Below, piece after piece: positions 12,258-24,889 of a DNA stretch of 64,000 nucleotides. Positions within the stretch are counted from its first letter, which is position 1. Every line of letters starts with the position of its first letter. The notes under the pieces were generated by a model. That model worked only from the letters and a program-made list of their open reading frames with translations, did not search any database and was not told the origin of the DNA. The translations under genes were made by a program, and so were the position numbers. The stretch is from Ottelia alismoides (Eukaryota > Streptophyta > Magnoliopsida > Alismatales > Hydrocharitaceae): positions 1,674,001 to 1,738,000 of the forward strand of contig JAZKJV010000092.1 in assembly GCA_037367405.1 (NCBI GenBank), given 5' to 3'.

Positions 12258-14530
12258 TCGTATATACCATGTATATACTAAAAGCCATAACTCATACTGA
12301 AAAATAAAATATCACTACAACACAAAATAAAATGTAAAAAGTAGCTTTATAATAATGAAAGATGATTGTGAATTCCTCAGGCTCATTGTAATTGTACTGA
12401 CTATTGAGTCAGAAAAGTATTTTGTACGAAACATTTTCCTTTGAAAAATCTTGTGAAATTTGTTTGAAAATAGCGTGAACAAGTATTCAACGATTGAAAA
12501 ATTAGTTTGTGTGTAAAACCTATTTTCTTTGAGTGAAAGCAAAAACTTTGTGAAAAGTAGTGTGCAAATGAGTGTGAAAAGTTGATTGTCAAAAGTGTTT
12601 TGAAAAATCTATCTATGTTGTGTAAAACATTTGTAAAAGGATTTTCAAATGCGTGTACATGTTATTTTGGACTAGAGTTTTCAAAAACCCTTGCGAAAAT
12701 AATTCTCGAGTAAGTCTGAGGAATCCGCACAAAAATCTCTCATTTGTAAATAAGGAATAAGCCAAATAAGTCTATAAGAACTGAAACCATATAGTACAAC
12801 AAATACAATTTTTTCTTCTTTTGTATCTACTGATTAATAAATCAGATACCTATACAGTATGATTTGAAAAATAGTGTGACCAGTTTTGAAAAATTTGAGG
12901 TGAAATGATTTCAAATGTGTGAAACTGTGTTGATTGCAAAACTTTTCTTTGTGTGAAAGAAAGGATTTCAAAAACCTATGTGCAAATGTTTTGAAAAATG
13001 ATTGTCAAACTTATTGTGAAAATTGTATATATATACATATAGTGTGAAAAATCTTTGCAAAAAATAGTTTTCAAATGTGTGTAAAGGATTGCAAAAAATT
13101 ATTGTGTACTATAGTTTGTAAAATTATTTTCAAAAAGCTAATAAGAACACCATTGCAGATACTAGTAAATCAGAAACAAGACACATACAATTCTTTCTGT
13201 ACATACCCAAATAAACTATTTCATTCACACCTGTAAAGTCGCTAAAAATTCCTAAATGTTGGAAATAAAGCAGCACACCCGTGTAAATAAGTGCATATAC
13301 TATTTGAATATTTTCAGTTCGTACTTCCTGTGCAGAAATTCTTTTTGTAAAAACATTCTTTGATCCTTTCAAATTTTTGAGAAAAATTGCATCATTCATT
13401 GTGCACAGCATAAGCATACCATTCATACTCTTTTTGAGTGAAGCTTGATGATTGAATCAGTCTAAGAAAGTCTCAAATTGGAGCTCGGTTAGACCTTACC
13501 GCACTTAATTGCACTGGAACCTTATGGGAACTAGGTTTAAGGTACCTCAGGTCTATACAGACTTAATTCTTTGAGAAATCAGGGCTGGGTTCAAGTCACC
13601 TCAGTGGACTAACTAGAACTTTTCGAGACACACGTATGACTCTTGCCGACCGTGATCTAACTTGGACACCTGCACCTTTCACATGGCTCAACTCAGTTGG
13701 AATGGTGAGGGGGTTGGATTTGCCAGTCTGAGACGCACACGGGTGGAAACATTCGTCCTCGTCTAGGGAGGGAAGTGCACCCCAACCGGATCCAATAGCA
13801 ATGAGGTCTAAAGACAGGAGATTGTGGGTTGCGATAAAGCTTCAAAAGAGGGATAGTCTACTGGCTCAAGAGGAAAAACTCCTTATGTAAATGCTGCTGT
13901 GAATAGTATGTTGAAAAAAAAATGGTCAGGCATGTACAAAAATAAAATGCCTGCAAAGTATGTACAAAGTCAATAAGCAAGCTTGAGCTCCAAAGACAAA
14001 TATGTAAGCCTGCAGCTGGATGACTTGACTACACTGGTCTTGCATCCCAGGATAGGTAGCTACACTGGCTACCGTCCATTCTTCTCTTCACCCCCTCCTC
14101 TTGAGCTGGTTGCCACTTGAACTTAGAAGGGAATACCCTGCTCCTCGAGGAAAGAGCTGTTGGATTGGGGAATCATTGGGTTGTCATTCTGGAGAAGTCA
14201 GTTCCTTTATCATTTTAGTTGGGGAGAGCCACTATCACTTACACCGTACAAGTCAGCTTCATAGTTATAAGAGTTTGCGTATGATGTAGACTAGTTCTGA
14301 CCCGGCTATTGAGGTGGGTAGAACCGAGTTCTGTGACTATCGAAGGCTGTTGTATTTTAGAGCTGGTTCCCGACTAGGTTCCACACACCTTCACACCCAA
14401 GGTCTGACAGGAGCTCCAAATTCAGACTTTGTAAGGACATGCATTGCACTGAAAGCATCCCTATTCACTCTATATTTCTTTCATTTTCCTTTTTCTTTTC
14501 TTTATTCTTTTTGCACTTATTGCATAAGTG
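12258..14530 (+). other. Non-coding 3' region of the retrotransposon
   Basis: No long open frame or envelope-like gene is present. Bases 12300-13150 are AT-rich with many TTTGAAAA and GTGTGAAA motifs. From about 13450 to 14300 the sequence is more complex and aligns with 27830-28700 in the second, partial element. A small frame at 14101-14289 resembles one at 28510-28692 only at its start, and the frames then shift relative to each other. The DNA similarity continues past that point, which favours conserved non-coding sequence over a protein. Confidence 0.75.
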
Positions 14531-14565
14531 TTTGCTAGGGACTAGCAAAGGCAAGTATAGGGGGG
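14531..14565 (+). promoter_or_regulatory. Terminal hairpin and polypurine tract
   Basis: A perfect 8-bp stem (14531-14538 with 14542-14549, loop GGA) is followed by GCAAGTATAGGGGGG, which touches the TG of the right LTR at 14566. This is the expected plus-strand primer site. The second element has the same hairpin and tract at 14 kb distance (28914-28948). Confidence 0.9.
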
Positions 14566-17500
14566 TGATGAATTTCCATTTCATCACCTTTATTCTATCA
14601 TTTTGGCCTCAAAAACCCTAGCAAATGCATGAAAATAGCATCAATTTGTACATAATAGCATTCATTATTCATTTATATTAATTATATATAAAATAAGGTT
14701 TTTAATGCCAAAATTATAGAATAAAGAGAAGAAAAGAAAAAGGAATAAAATATTGCAAATATTTTATGACCCTAACCCCGAGACCAAGTCCAGAATGGAA
14801 TTGGTCGACAAGGAATAAAGTAGGGGGAGATAAGGGCCAATTATCCAATAAATACTCCATTCATTTATGCATTTTTGGCACCTATTTTGTACATATTTAT
14901 TTATTCATCAAATAAAGAAACCTTGTTCATAAAAGTTGTAGATAATAATATAGATAAAAATACAAAATTGAGTTTGTGTAAAAATAATACACAGTGAACA
15001 TTTTATGCACAAAATAAAGAGCCAAAATCTCAACTTCACAGACCCATATCTTGCAAATAAAAACTCCAAATCACCCAAACTCACCTTTAATTGTATATAG
15101 CATTTCATAAACTATTTTATAAAATTGGTTTCATAATTTTTGGAGTCCATATGCAGAAGTTAGGTTTTTGGCCTTTCTTGTATATAATACCTGATTAAAA
15201 TATTCATTATATTCACTAATCATTATTTTTATAAATTACTATTTTTAGAATCTTGTAAATAATGTATATAATTCATATACATATTAGCCTTAGAATAAAA
15301 CCAAAAAGAATATGTAAAATAAAATAAGTCTATATAGGCAAAATACCTATGAGAAGGATGTACATAAATAAAAAGAGAAAAGCATTCTTTAATTATTTCA
15401 TTCTTTTATATTTTTTATAATAATTTATATATTATATATATATTATTAAAAATACCAAGCTAAAATAAAAACAAATAAAATCCATTAAATAAATACAATG
15501 TATATAATATATAGGTAAAGTACCTATAAGTATACTTACCTATACATAGACCTATTTATTTAAAAACACAAATAAACTTATAAAAATCAAACAAAAATAT
15601 CTTTATACTCACAAAAATAAATTATAAATTTATAAAATAAGCCAAGAAAATAATAAAAGAGAATAAATAAATTAAAAATAAAATACCCAAAAATACATGT
15701 AAATACATACATATACACATTATTAAAATAAAACTATAATAAAACACCTCGAAAAATTCAATAAAAATCATAAACAAATACTAGATGAAATAATACACAT
15801 TTTTTATTTTATGAGAAAAAATTAATAAAATCATTTAGGGCGTCAAATAAATCAATCTTCCATCAGGTCCTCTATTTTGGCGTTTAGCGGCTGAGGTGGA
15901 CCAACCAGGTCCCTCCACGAGTTGACTCCAGTCAACTTGACCTCCAGCCGCCCGATGTGACGCAGCCCGTCTCTTCGCCCATCTTCTCCCATTTTTCCCG
16001 GACACGCCATCCATCAATCGAGGATGCTTCCTTCACAAGAATTAATCCCTAATCATCCATGATGCCCGCCGATTCTTTGGATCAACCTAATACTCTCTAG
16101 ATCATGCAATAATCGCCGGTCAATAAGGCCACTCGCCAATGTTTATAAATAACAAGCTCCGCCTCCTTCCTCAGATTTGGCCACTTTTATTCCAACCTAA
16201 AGCCTAGATCTCGTCCCTGGATTGTTCCTCGTGACAGGGGGAGTAGCCCAGCGCCGTGACTCGGCCGGAGGGAGGAGATTTTGACGCGGCGGAGCTCCGG
16301 CGTCCGCCCTGCTCCTTGGAGGCCCCCAGGTATAAGAGCTGCCCTTTAATGCGTTTTTAGTTAGCTTTTGATGTTAGCATTTCATTCCAGTAGTTAGATT
16401 AGTGTTTAGTTAATCACCGTAGTTAGAAATCCAAAATTCGAAGTTCGCCGGAGCTCCGCTCCGGCGACTTCTTCATCGTGATTCTCACTGTTTCCGCCCG
16501 CTATATGCACCCCAACTCGTTCCTCGTCGCCTTCTCCATCGAACGCCCACATTTGTTCAACCCAAGACCCTAGGTCTTGGCGAATCGGGGATCCTCCACC
16601 GCCGTTCGCCGGAGCCCCTCCTCCCACATCATTTTTGCGTTGCAGCTTCCAAACCTCGGGTCGAGGAGACAGCTCTCTCGCCCGCGGTTCTTCCTGTGCA
16701 GGGATATCGAAGAATCGAGCCCAAAAGGGCTCGTATTGAACCAGGAAGAGGTTCCTGGGGGCCCCTTTCTTCTCCGACCTCGCTCCATCGACTCGGACCC
16801 CCAGGAGCCATGAAAGTACCATCAGACGATGCGGGATGTCATTAGCTACGAGTAGAGCACGTCAGAGGTGAGAAAGATGCCCGGAGGAGCCTGAGCTACC
16901 CGATCGAAGCTCGCCGGGGGCGAGCTTCCTCCTCGTTCTTCCAAGCATCTTCAGAACCGTCAGATCGAAGGGGTCGTCCCAGATCCAGCAGGAGCCGTCC
17001 GATGGAGCATCGTACCCGCCGTCAGATCAGCGGGCCTGATCTAATCTCAGCGCTCCATCGGCGAAGCGTCATCGGGCGTCAAGGAGGCGACGCGTGGCAA
17101 GTGAAGAGAGCTCCACCGTTGGATGCCACGCCTTGTTTAGGGGTAATTTTCACATCCAGCCCCCTTACTTTTTGTATTTATTATTTAATGCCAAAAATAG
17201 AAGTTTCAGTTGTAAATAAAATGTATATTTTGCGGAAGGACCCCTGATGTTTCAAGATTTGCACTTTAGTCCTTCCGTGCCTCACGTGCAGCAACCATGT
17301 GAGGCGCGTGAAAATTTGCATCTAAACCCTGCCGGGTTCCTGTATTTATTAAATGATCTTGAAAATAAAAGTTAACGTGTATTTTTGTTGTAATTTTTGC
17401 ATGTATTCCCCTGCCAACTATGTTATTTGCAAAAATACCCCTGCCAGGCCATTTAATTTTTGAAGGCTTTGTCTATTTATTTTATGCTTCAGATTAAATC

Positions 17501-18642
17501 GAAAAATCTTGCAAAAATAGACTTAAGCTCCTGTTTGGTCATGCTTGAACGTCATATTTTTAGTTTTGCATTTTGTTGCATTTTTGCATTTATTAAAAAT
17601 TAAAAACATGTCTTTTATTCCCTGTCTAACTTATAAAATCCCAAAAAAATATGAAAATGCCTCGAAAAATTTCAAAAAAGTTATCTATGGTGTATTTTGA
17701 CCTATATTAGTGTCAGTCCAAAAATCCCTAAAAATCTCAAAAAGAAAACCTTAAAAATTCAAAAATTCCCAAAAACTTCAAAAAATATAAAAAATCAAAG
17801 AAAAATCAGAAAAATATAAACTCAAACTCTATTTATGCTATATTTTATTATCGTTATTAGAAAATTAGGGTGGAAAATTTTTGAGGCTGTTAGCTATTTT
17901 TAATCTCTATTTTTGTGACAGTCAGTACCTAGTCCACTGTTTGCTATCATTTAGCTATTTAAAAATACTAAAAATGTTTGCCAAAATACCCAAAAATCAT
18001 AAAAACAGTAAAAAACCATGAAAATTCCAAAAAGTCCCCTTTTCCTGAATTTTTGACTATTTTTGAGTATTTTTGTGAATATTCTAATACCCCCTTTATG
18101 TATATATATCTATATATCCTAAAAAAAAGAAAAAACATATTATATATATGTAATTAGTTATATGTATTCTCATTAATCTTAACATAAAAAAAAGAAAAAA
18201 ATATATCTATATATTTATTTTATTATATTTATATATACCTATATATATATTACATGTATTATAAGCTATATACTTACCCTCTATGGGTATATATAATTAA
18301 TATATTTGTATTATATACATTTATATATATAATACTTAATTATTATATTTTAATAATATTAATAAAAAATCAAAAACCCACACAAGGATGAATGTGATTT
18401 ACTTGTAGGCTGTTGCATTTTGTATTGCTCTCTGTGGTTCGACCTCTACATATTTGACACTATACATTTTATGGTAGAGTAAATAAAGATTAATTCACAT
18501 TTATTTTTGAGCTTGACTGTTGTATTCTTTGGATTGTGGGTTAATTGCTAATTGACCCGGGTGTTCCATGAGTGGCCGCCTCAGCGACAACCTTTGTATT
18601 ATTTATTCATGGAAACCCTTTTGGAATATGCCCGCGTTATCA
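14566..18642 (+). repeat. 3' LTR, complete (4077 bp)
   Basis: The repeat starts TGATGAAT right after the polypurine tract and ends CGTTATCA before CTCCC. It carries the TATA motif at 16144-16151 and the same GC-rich block as the left LTR. Compared with the left LTR it shows a few substitutions and small indels, mainly in the AT microsatellite near 18100-18360. Confidence 0.95.
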
Positions 18643-19436
18643 CTCCCCCAAGTGCAAACCCCCCTCCCCTGTCGCCATTGTTGCACCCCTCCCCCGAGTG
18701 CAAAGCCCACTCCCCCGAATGCAAAGCCTCCTCCCCGTCCTGTCGACTCCCCCGAGTGCAAAAGCTCCTGCTCTTTTCCAGCAGGTCGGTTGGCTCCCTC
18801 GATCCCCATCCTCGGCGTTGCATTGGGAGGGGAAGCTGTTAGAGGAGGGAGGATTTTTTTAATACTTTTCTTGGTTAATTCTAGCTGTCCGATCATGGAT
18901 GAGTTTGATTAACTCGTCTCTAACTCAAGGAAGTTAACTGTAGATGTGTCAATTTAATGGTAGGGTTCGTGGGGTAAGACGGAGTAAATTTACGGGGGTG
19001 AGGGAGGAATTACGATGTTTTAAAGATCGTGGAGGTAATTGGCAAAGATTATACGATCTGCCTGATAAAAATCCCTTTTTTTATTGTGTCTACCAAGGTC
19101 TATGACCTTGATATCTGGATTATGGTATAAGTTGTACATTTTCATCATTAGACGGTAATATTGTTCATTTAGTAGCGTCATCATGATCTACACAACCGAG
19201 TTCTTCAATTTCCTTTTTTTCTATCAATCTATTCATATATAGGGAATACTCATTGAAGGTGATGTATATACTTATATATGTCCTTCCAATCTTTAAACCA
19301 TACATTATTTATCCATAGCTATCTGTATCGTAACCAACAAGAAACACACATACTCAATTTCGATCCAACTCCCTCTGTCATTATATTTAATATGAACATT
19401 GATTGTGCGTTTAAAAATATGTAAGTGGGAGATAAT
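18643..19436. other. Spacer with short CTCCCCCRAGTGCAAA repeats
   Basis: Four imperfect copies of CTCCCCCGAGTGCAAA start near 18643, 18690, 18711 and 18746. The retrotransposon has inserted at the edge of the first. The rest is AT-rich without a recognisable gene. Confidence 0.5.
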
Positions 19437-20500
19437 TAGGAGTGCACATGGATTGGATTGAATCGGATTTTGGCCTAATCCGTGTCCAATCCACACATAA
19501 CGGATTTTTTATTTTTTTCAGTCCAATCCATTAAAAATGCAAATCCAATCCAATCCAATCCACCGAATTACGGATTGGATCGGATTGGTTCGGATTTTTA
19601 ATGCTCGTCTAATCTATGATTAAGTTTGTAGCATAGTCGAACTCGACGTTCGAATCATGGTTCTAAATTTGAGATTATGGATAAATGTAAAGAAAAGAAT
19701 AGTTAATTTTTGGAAAGCATTTTGACTTTATTTTTTTGAAAAGCAAAAATATATATGCTTGTTATGAATTTATTACAACCGATCATTGTATAACTAAATA
19801 AAAATAACATACTTGTGATCCGTAGAAATCATAAAAGAATCATATTGACTTTGAATAAAATTGCAAGTTTGTATATATCAAATAGGAACTACAACTAGAT
19901 AACTGTGCATGCATAAGGAAGACCTGGCTGCGCATGTGCACAGCGAGGATAAGGACAACATCCGACGGAGATATGTGTGCATCTGAGGGTGGAGATGTGT
20001 GTGGCGCAGGTGAGTGTTTTGTTTGTAATGGGTCCCGAGTGGGTTTAGGTTTATGTATTTTTATTTTTAGAAGTTTGTTTCGTTTGAATAATTGGAAGGG
20101 CCTAAAAGACATTGCGAGTAGGTAATACTTTTTTCTAAACCAACTAGTAGGGTGAGATAAGGGGTTTTTCAGCAAGTTGCGTGTAGTAAAACTTGAATTG
20201 GAATAGGTTTAAGTTATAAAGAGACTAGCTTGGATATTTACACATAGCTTTCAAATAAAATGTAATATATAATATGCTTTATTGAGAATAAATAAAATAG
20301 TATATATTATTATTTATTAACGGATTAACGGATTGGATCGGATTGGATTTTGACAATAATCCGATCCAATCCATAAATGAACGGATTTGTAAAATTCCAA
20401 TCCGATCCGATCCATTAAACTTATAAATCCAAACCGATCCAATCCAATGACAACGGATTGGATCGGATTACGGATTTTATCCGATCCATGTGCACCCCTA
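19437..20500. mobile_element. Non-autonomous hAT-type element, 1064 bp
   Basis: The left end TAGGAGTGCACATGGATTGG and the inverted right end TAGGGGTGCACATGGATCGG are terminal inverted repeats. Both sides are bordered by the same 8 bp, GAGATAAT (19429-19436 and 20501-20508), the hAT target-duplication length. Both ends are packed with CGGATTGGATCGGATT-like subterminal repeats. The interior is AT-rich and encodes no recognisable transposase, so it would need one supplied in trans. Confidence 0.88.
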
Positions 20501-20799
20501 GAGATAATCACAATTTCTACTCCACACTTCTTGTAATGTCTCAGGCTTAGGTCCCCGGTCCGTTATCAAGGAAAACTGGCCCTAAAAACCTGTTGAGTTC
20601 AAGCTCAAATAGACCCGTTGACAACCACCCAAAATGCTTAAGCCCAAGTTGTCAAGTAGTAATCCCCACCACTTATAAACCATACCCACACTTCGTGAGT
20701 TTTAGGTATGGCACTATTTTTTGGGTTGGAGTGTTACACTTCTTCTAGAAGTTCACCATCAAACAGGTGGATCCCGGTTGATCGTGTATTCTATGATAT

Positions 20800-22400
20800 T
20801 GACTACATCTACTCAATGCCACTTTGGTAAATACCATTTATTCTCGTGTTTCTCGCATGCTTCAGGAGAATTTTGTTCATGACGTCAACCTTGCCATTTT
20901 GTCTTGGCTTTCTTAGCATTATTTTCAATATTCTAATCACATTCCTAGCATAGCAGGATTGAAAATCCACGGTTTATATACACTAATGAAAACCAACTCA
21001 AGTTTTTCAGATTTTTGTATTCTTGCATGTTTTTAAAGCTTTCTAATACTTCCTCAAAATACAATCTTCATAGCAGCCTAATTTAATAATCTAAATCCCG
21101 CCAGTTTTCCTTTCTTCTGTATGATCTTTATTCCTTTCTCGCTCATGTGATCTAGTCCTGTGTGCCTTGTGCTAAATCATACCTAAAAGAAACCATAATT
21201 ATCATGTCATGAGTCAGGTACAACATAGATGGTTCCTTCCTTCATGCCTGGATCTAGGATTATTAATCCGTTAGACATCTGCCAAGAGCCGATATTGAAT
21301 GATGACACCACACCACTCTCTAATAGACTTCAAGATTTTTAGTTACTTTGGATATATGCATGTCAAATGTTCTTTAATATTAATATTAAATGATGTTGTT
21401 GGACCGAATCTTATTAATATCACACTTTTCAATTATGTTGCAATCTTTCTCATCCCCAAAGTATACAATTTTAAAATCTCATTTCACATAATTTGGGAAT
21501 GCCCTTTTATGGGATGGTATGAAATGATGCACCCAATTCTACAAATCAATACCAAATTCAAATATGTGCAACATAAATCAAGGCCCCATTGTCATCATTG
21601 TAAGTAAGATTTGTAGTACTCTTACTGCCATTATTTTATCCTTATGTTTTTAGAGGCTTGATATCCTCCTAGTAATTCCCTTTATAAGAAATCACTTCTA
21701 GCACATCACCTTCCTTAGATCCCTAGATTATTTTTACTCATATAGCTTTTCTTGTCCATCCCTTATGTATTCAAGGAAGGGCCTAACATGGACTCTTCTC
21801 CAAAAATCATGTCGTGTCGCATCTTCTAGAAGAAAGCCATCAACATTCTCTAACTTTGATTTCGTAGAATAGAAAGAGTTGCTAAAAGCTAAACCCATTG
21901 CATTATGTCAAACAAATTACTGCGAAATAATAGTGCTTTTGCCTCATTGTCGGATATAATTGTTACCGAGTCCAACTGATTGATGTTGTGCAAATCATTT
22001 AGTTTTGTGGCCACCATGAAGTTCTTTCTCATATGCAGATTAAAAAGCTACTTCAACATAAATACCTTTTTTTATGTGAATAGCTTCTCCGACATCTTTT
22101 CAAGGACTTTTAAAAGATTGGGTGTGCCCATGTTCAAAGCCACATATACAAAGAGCTAAGCCTTACCATTCTTAAGGCCACTCTATCTTAGATCTTCCAT
22201 ACCTTGTCCTTTGTATCTTTGGATTTCTTCCCTTTGATAAACATATAGAGATCTTTCAGGTAAAAACATCTTCAATTTACGTACATCTTCCAGAATGTGA
22301 AGTTTGGTATATTGAATTTATCAATCATAATCTTTGACTCTTCCACCATTGGTGTATGACATGATCTCCAAACCATGACTTAGCTATTGATCTATAACAC
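20800..22400 (-). pseudogene. Decayed Ty1/copia gag-pol relic
   Basis: Read on the - strand, fragments appear in copia order. A gag (UBN2-like) stretch lies at about 22150-21780, with a motif like L-N-D-L-H-N-I-N-Q-L near 22000-21960. A GAG-pre-integrase motif G-H-M-S-E-K-G-like lies near 21165-21120, in a decayed W-H-T-R-L context. An integrase N-G-x-x-x-x-M-N-x-x-L-L-x-x-A-R motif lies near 20905-20850. Stops and frameshifts break every segment, and I found no LTRs. The spacing between motifs is shorter than in an intact element, so large deletions are likely. Confidence 0.6.
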
Positions 22401-23429
22401 AAAGTAGAAAACAATCTAGAAGGAAAACACAAACAAACAATCTAGAATCTCAATGGTGTGGAAATTAGCAACATGAAAGGAAAGGTTTTTAGGGGTTCAT
22501 ATTGCCTTTGGAGATAATCCCTTGTTAATTTGTGATTGAGAATGACTATCTTGTTTTATCGCGGTTCTTAAAGGGAAGTATAATTGATCATTTGTCTAAT
22601 AGAAGACATATCTTTTTTCTTAAAATATTACTTCATGGTTAATCAATGTTCAGGTTTCAACTGCTCAATTTTTCAATTAAATCAATCTAGTTAGCATTAA
22701 CTAACATGCAGTTAAATGCCTAACAAAATTTATTGAACTCATGCAGGCTTCGCAGCACCTCATATTTTTCATTGCAAGGGTTCAGCAAATATTTAAAAAT
22801 TATATAGTAAGTTTACATTAACTACTTTAAAATGATTTCTTAGTTGTAGGAATTACCTGAATTGTAACTTTATGGGTTCTTTCATTGCCACCATTTTATT
22901 CATATGCATATAACAATAATCACCACAAATACATACAAGATGTAAATTGCATATGAATGTAGTAAATCATTTTATTAAGATATTCAAAATTTTGACAAGT
23001 CGAAGCGATAATATTGAAATTTATCTCTTAAATAATGAAGGGAAGTGGATGCCCAATACTATTTCAGGGACATTTTAGATATGAGCATTATGCAAAGAGT
23101 TAAATTAATGACACAACAATCTTCTAGCTCAAAAAAGTAGCAATTATGTTGGAATTTTGACAATTATGTTGACGTCTCGATAAGAGAAATATCGCTTGAA
23201 GCTTGAAGAAATCATAAATACAATGATTGTAATTATTGGAATATTCGATACCATATCTTCAGATGTTAAATTATAAGAACGAATATTATTCGTTGTAAAA
23301 TTAGTTTTTGTTCATATAATTAACAATGAATGTCATATTTTTTGCTAAAAGTTCATATAACAATGATTTATCCGTTGGCTTATTCATTAAAATTTGTATA
23401 AATCATTGTTTAATTTACCAAGAATTAGA
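22401..23429. other. AT-rich spacer, nothing recognised
   Basis: Only short open frames and no protein motif or clear repeat boundary. The right part contains weak matches to the duplicated CACTA-like end that follows. Confidence 0.4.
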
Positions 23430-23809
23430 AGAAATATCAACGGATAATCGATGTTATATAATTCGTTGCTAAAAATATAACATCAAATAAAATAATTGGT
23501 GTGAATTTAAGAAGTAAGTAATGAATATTATTTATTGTTATATATTTAATTATGGATGATATGATAATGAATGTTGAATTACTCGTTGCCTTAGGTCAAT
23601 TTTGTCGTAGTGAATGATTAGATGAAAAAGTCAACGGATAATTGTTCTTATATGACTCGTTTCTAGGAATATAGCAAGGAATCCAATATTTGATACGAAT
23701 TTAAAGAATCAAGTAACGAATAATATTCATTATTATTGTATACTTAACTACAGAAAATACGACAAATATGTTAAGTTCTTCTTTGACTTCGGGCTAATTT
23801 GTTGTAGTG
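23430..23809. repeat. Tandem duplicate of a CACTA-like transposon end
   Basis: Two diverged units of about 180-190 bp each begin near CAACGGATAAT (about 23434 and 23632) and end TTTGTCGTAGTG at 23612 and TTTGTTGTAGTG at 23809. Read inverted, these ends are CACTACGACAAA and CACTACAACAAA, the form of CACTA-superfamily termini. No matching left end and no transposase were found nearby. Confidence 0.45.
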
Positions 23810-24661
23810 AATATAATCACGTCACTACTCTATAAGTACGAGTACGTGCTTAAATATCCTTCGAAATCATCTATATATATTTTCTGTTCTTCGTGAATAT
23901 GCAGATATCTATCTATGATTTTTTTAAGCTTACATTTCAAAGAATTAAAATTCAAATATTACTTTTCATTCGTATCACATGATCATTAATTCGGAGTTGT
24001 TACGAAATTTATTAGGATAAAGATACAGGAGAGCTTAGCTTTTTGACCTTCTTCATAAATTTTCTTCGTTGTTCAGGTAATTTAAATTTCTCAGTAAACC
24101 CTTATTTAAGCATGTCGATTTCAATTGAAGATGTATTTCCACAGCCAACTCCCTTTTTCTTTTTCTTTTTCTTTTTTGATTTTATTCGCAGTAAGGATTT
24201 TTACCAGCATTGAAGCAGACGCCCCAGCTAACAGCATCATTGGATCTTTGTCTCAGTTTAATCAATTAAATTGAAATAAGCATACAATTAATTGAATTCT
24301 CAACACAAAGATGTGCATCCTTGACTCTGGTTGAAGTTATATGGGGCTTCGTCATGAGCATCTTCCTCAGTGGCACTATTCTCGTCCAAATTCTGATCTT
24401 CAAAGAGCCGTCTGCTGCAGATGAGAAGAAAACTCAATGATCTGTCCTTTGAGATTTCCTTCTCATGCATTTATTTCACTGATGTAGTCGATGGGCATAT
24501 CGCATTTAGCTTCGAAATAAGCTCCTCTGATATAAGGGGACACATCTGCAGAACATCAAAATTATATGGTCAACTTAGGTGAGGGTTCTCACCTGAGGAC
24601 ATGTAATCTCAAGAACATTCCGTAGCAGTTGCATTTTTTTTGGGGATGATCAACTTTACTT
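23810..24661. other. Spacer with one unassigned C-terminal-like frame
   Basis: Mostly AT-rich. At about 24307-24440 (+) a frame reads a hydrophobic segment, then a lysine-rich end and a stop, like the tail of a small membrane protein. There is no ATG in frame, no clear upstream exon and no family match I can name. Confidence 0.3.
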
Positions 24662-24889
24662 GTTCTTTGTAAAATCAGAAAGTTACTATTCACCACAAAT
24701 AAGACACAAATTTGTTTACTGCGATAAGAACAGTAGATATAACAGACTAGATGATGATACCAAATAGTTTAATCCAAATGCTCTCAATCTCCCAATCCCA
24801 CATTCACACTTATTCTCTCTCATATATATATGGCACAATCTCAATGGTAGAAGAGCCTGTAAATATAGCAACAGAGCTCTAGATTCATG

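Larger units (their letters stand above)
1..18642 (+). mobile_element. Athila-like Ty3 LTR retrotransposon, left end outside window
   Basis: Two near-identical long terminal repeats flank an 11.5 kb internal region. Window base 1 aligns with 15584 in the right LTR, so about 1018 bp of the left LTR lies upstream. In order: left LTR, tRNA-Asp primer site, 2.3 kb leader, a gag-protease-RT-RNaseH-integrase frame, a 2.7 kb non-coding tail, polypurine tract, right LTR. The FMDD reverse transcriptase, the integrase zinc finger and the gag are of the Athila type. No envelope-like gene is seen where some Athila relatives carry one. The first 840 aligned LTR bases differ at only five sites by eye, all transitions, so the insertion is fairly young. 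The expected target duplication is CTCCC, the five bases after 18642; its partner is out of view. Confidence 0.95.

Noticed and set aside
14101..14289. Possible conserved small protein shared with 28510-28692
   Set aside because: Similarity is good for about 30 codons, then the frames shift while DNA similarity goes on, so coding conservation is unlikely.
11821..14565. Envelope-like gene expected in some Athila elements
   Set aside because: No long frame with signal peptide or membrane segment is present in any frame.
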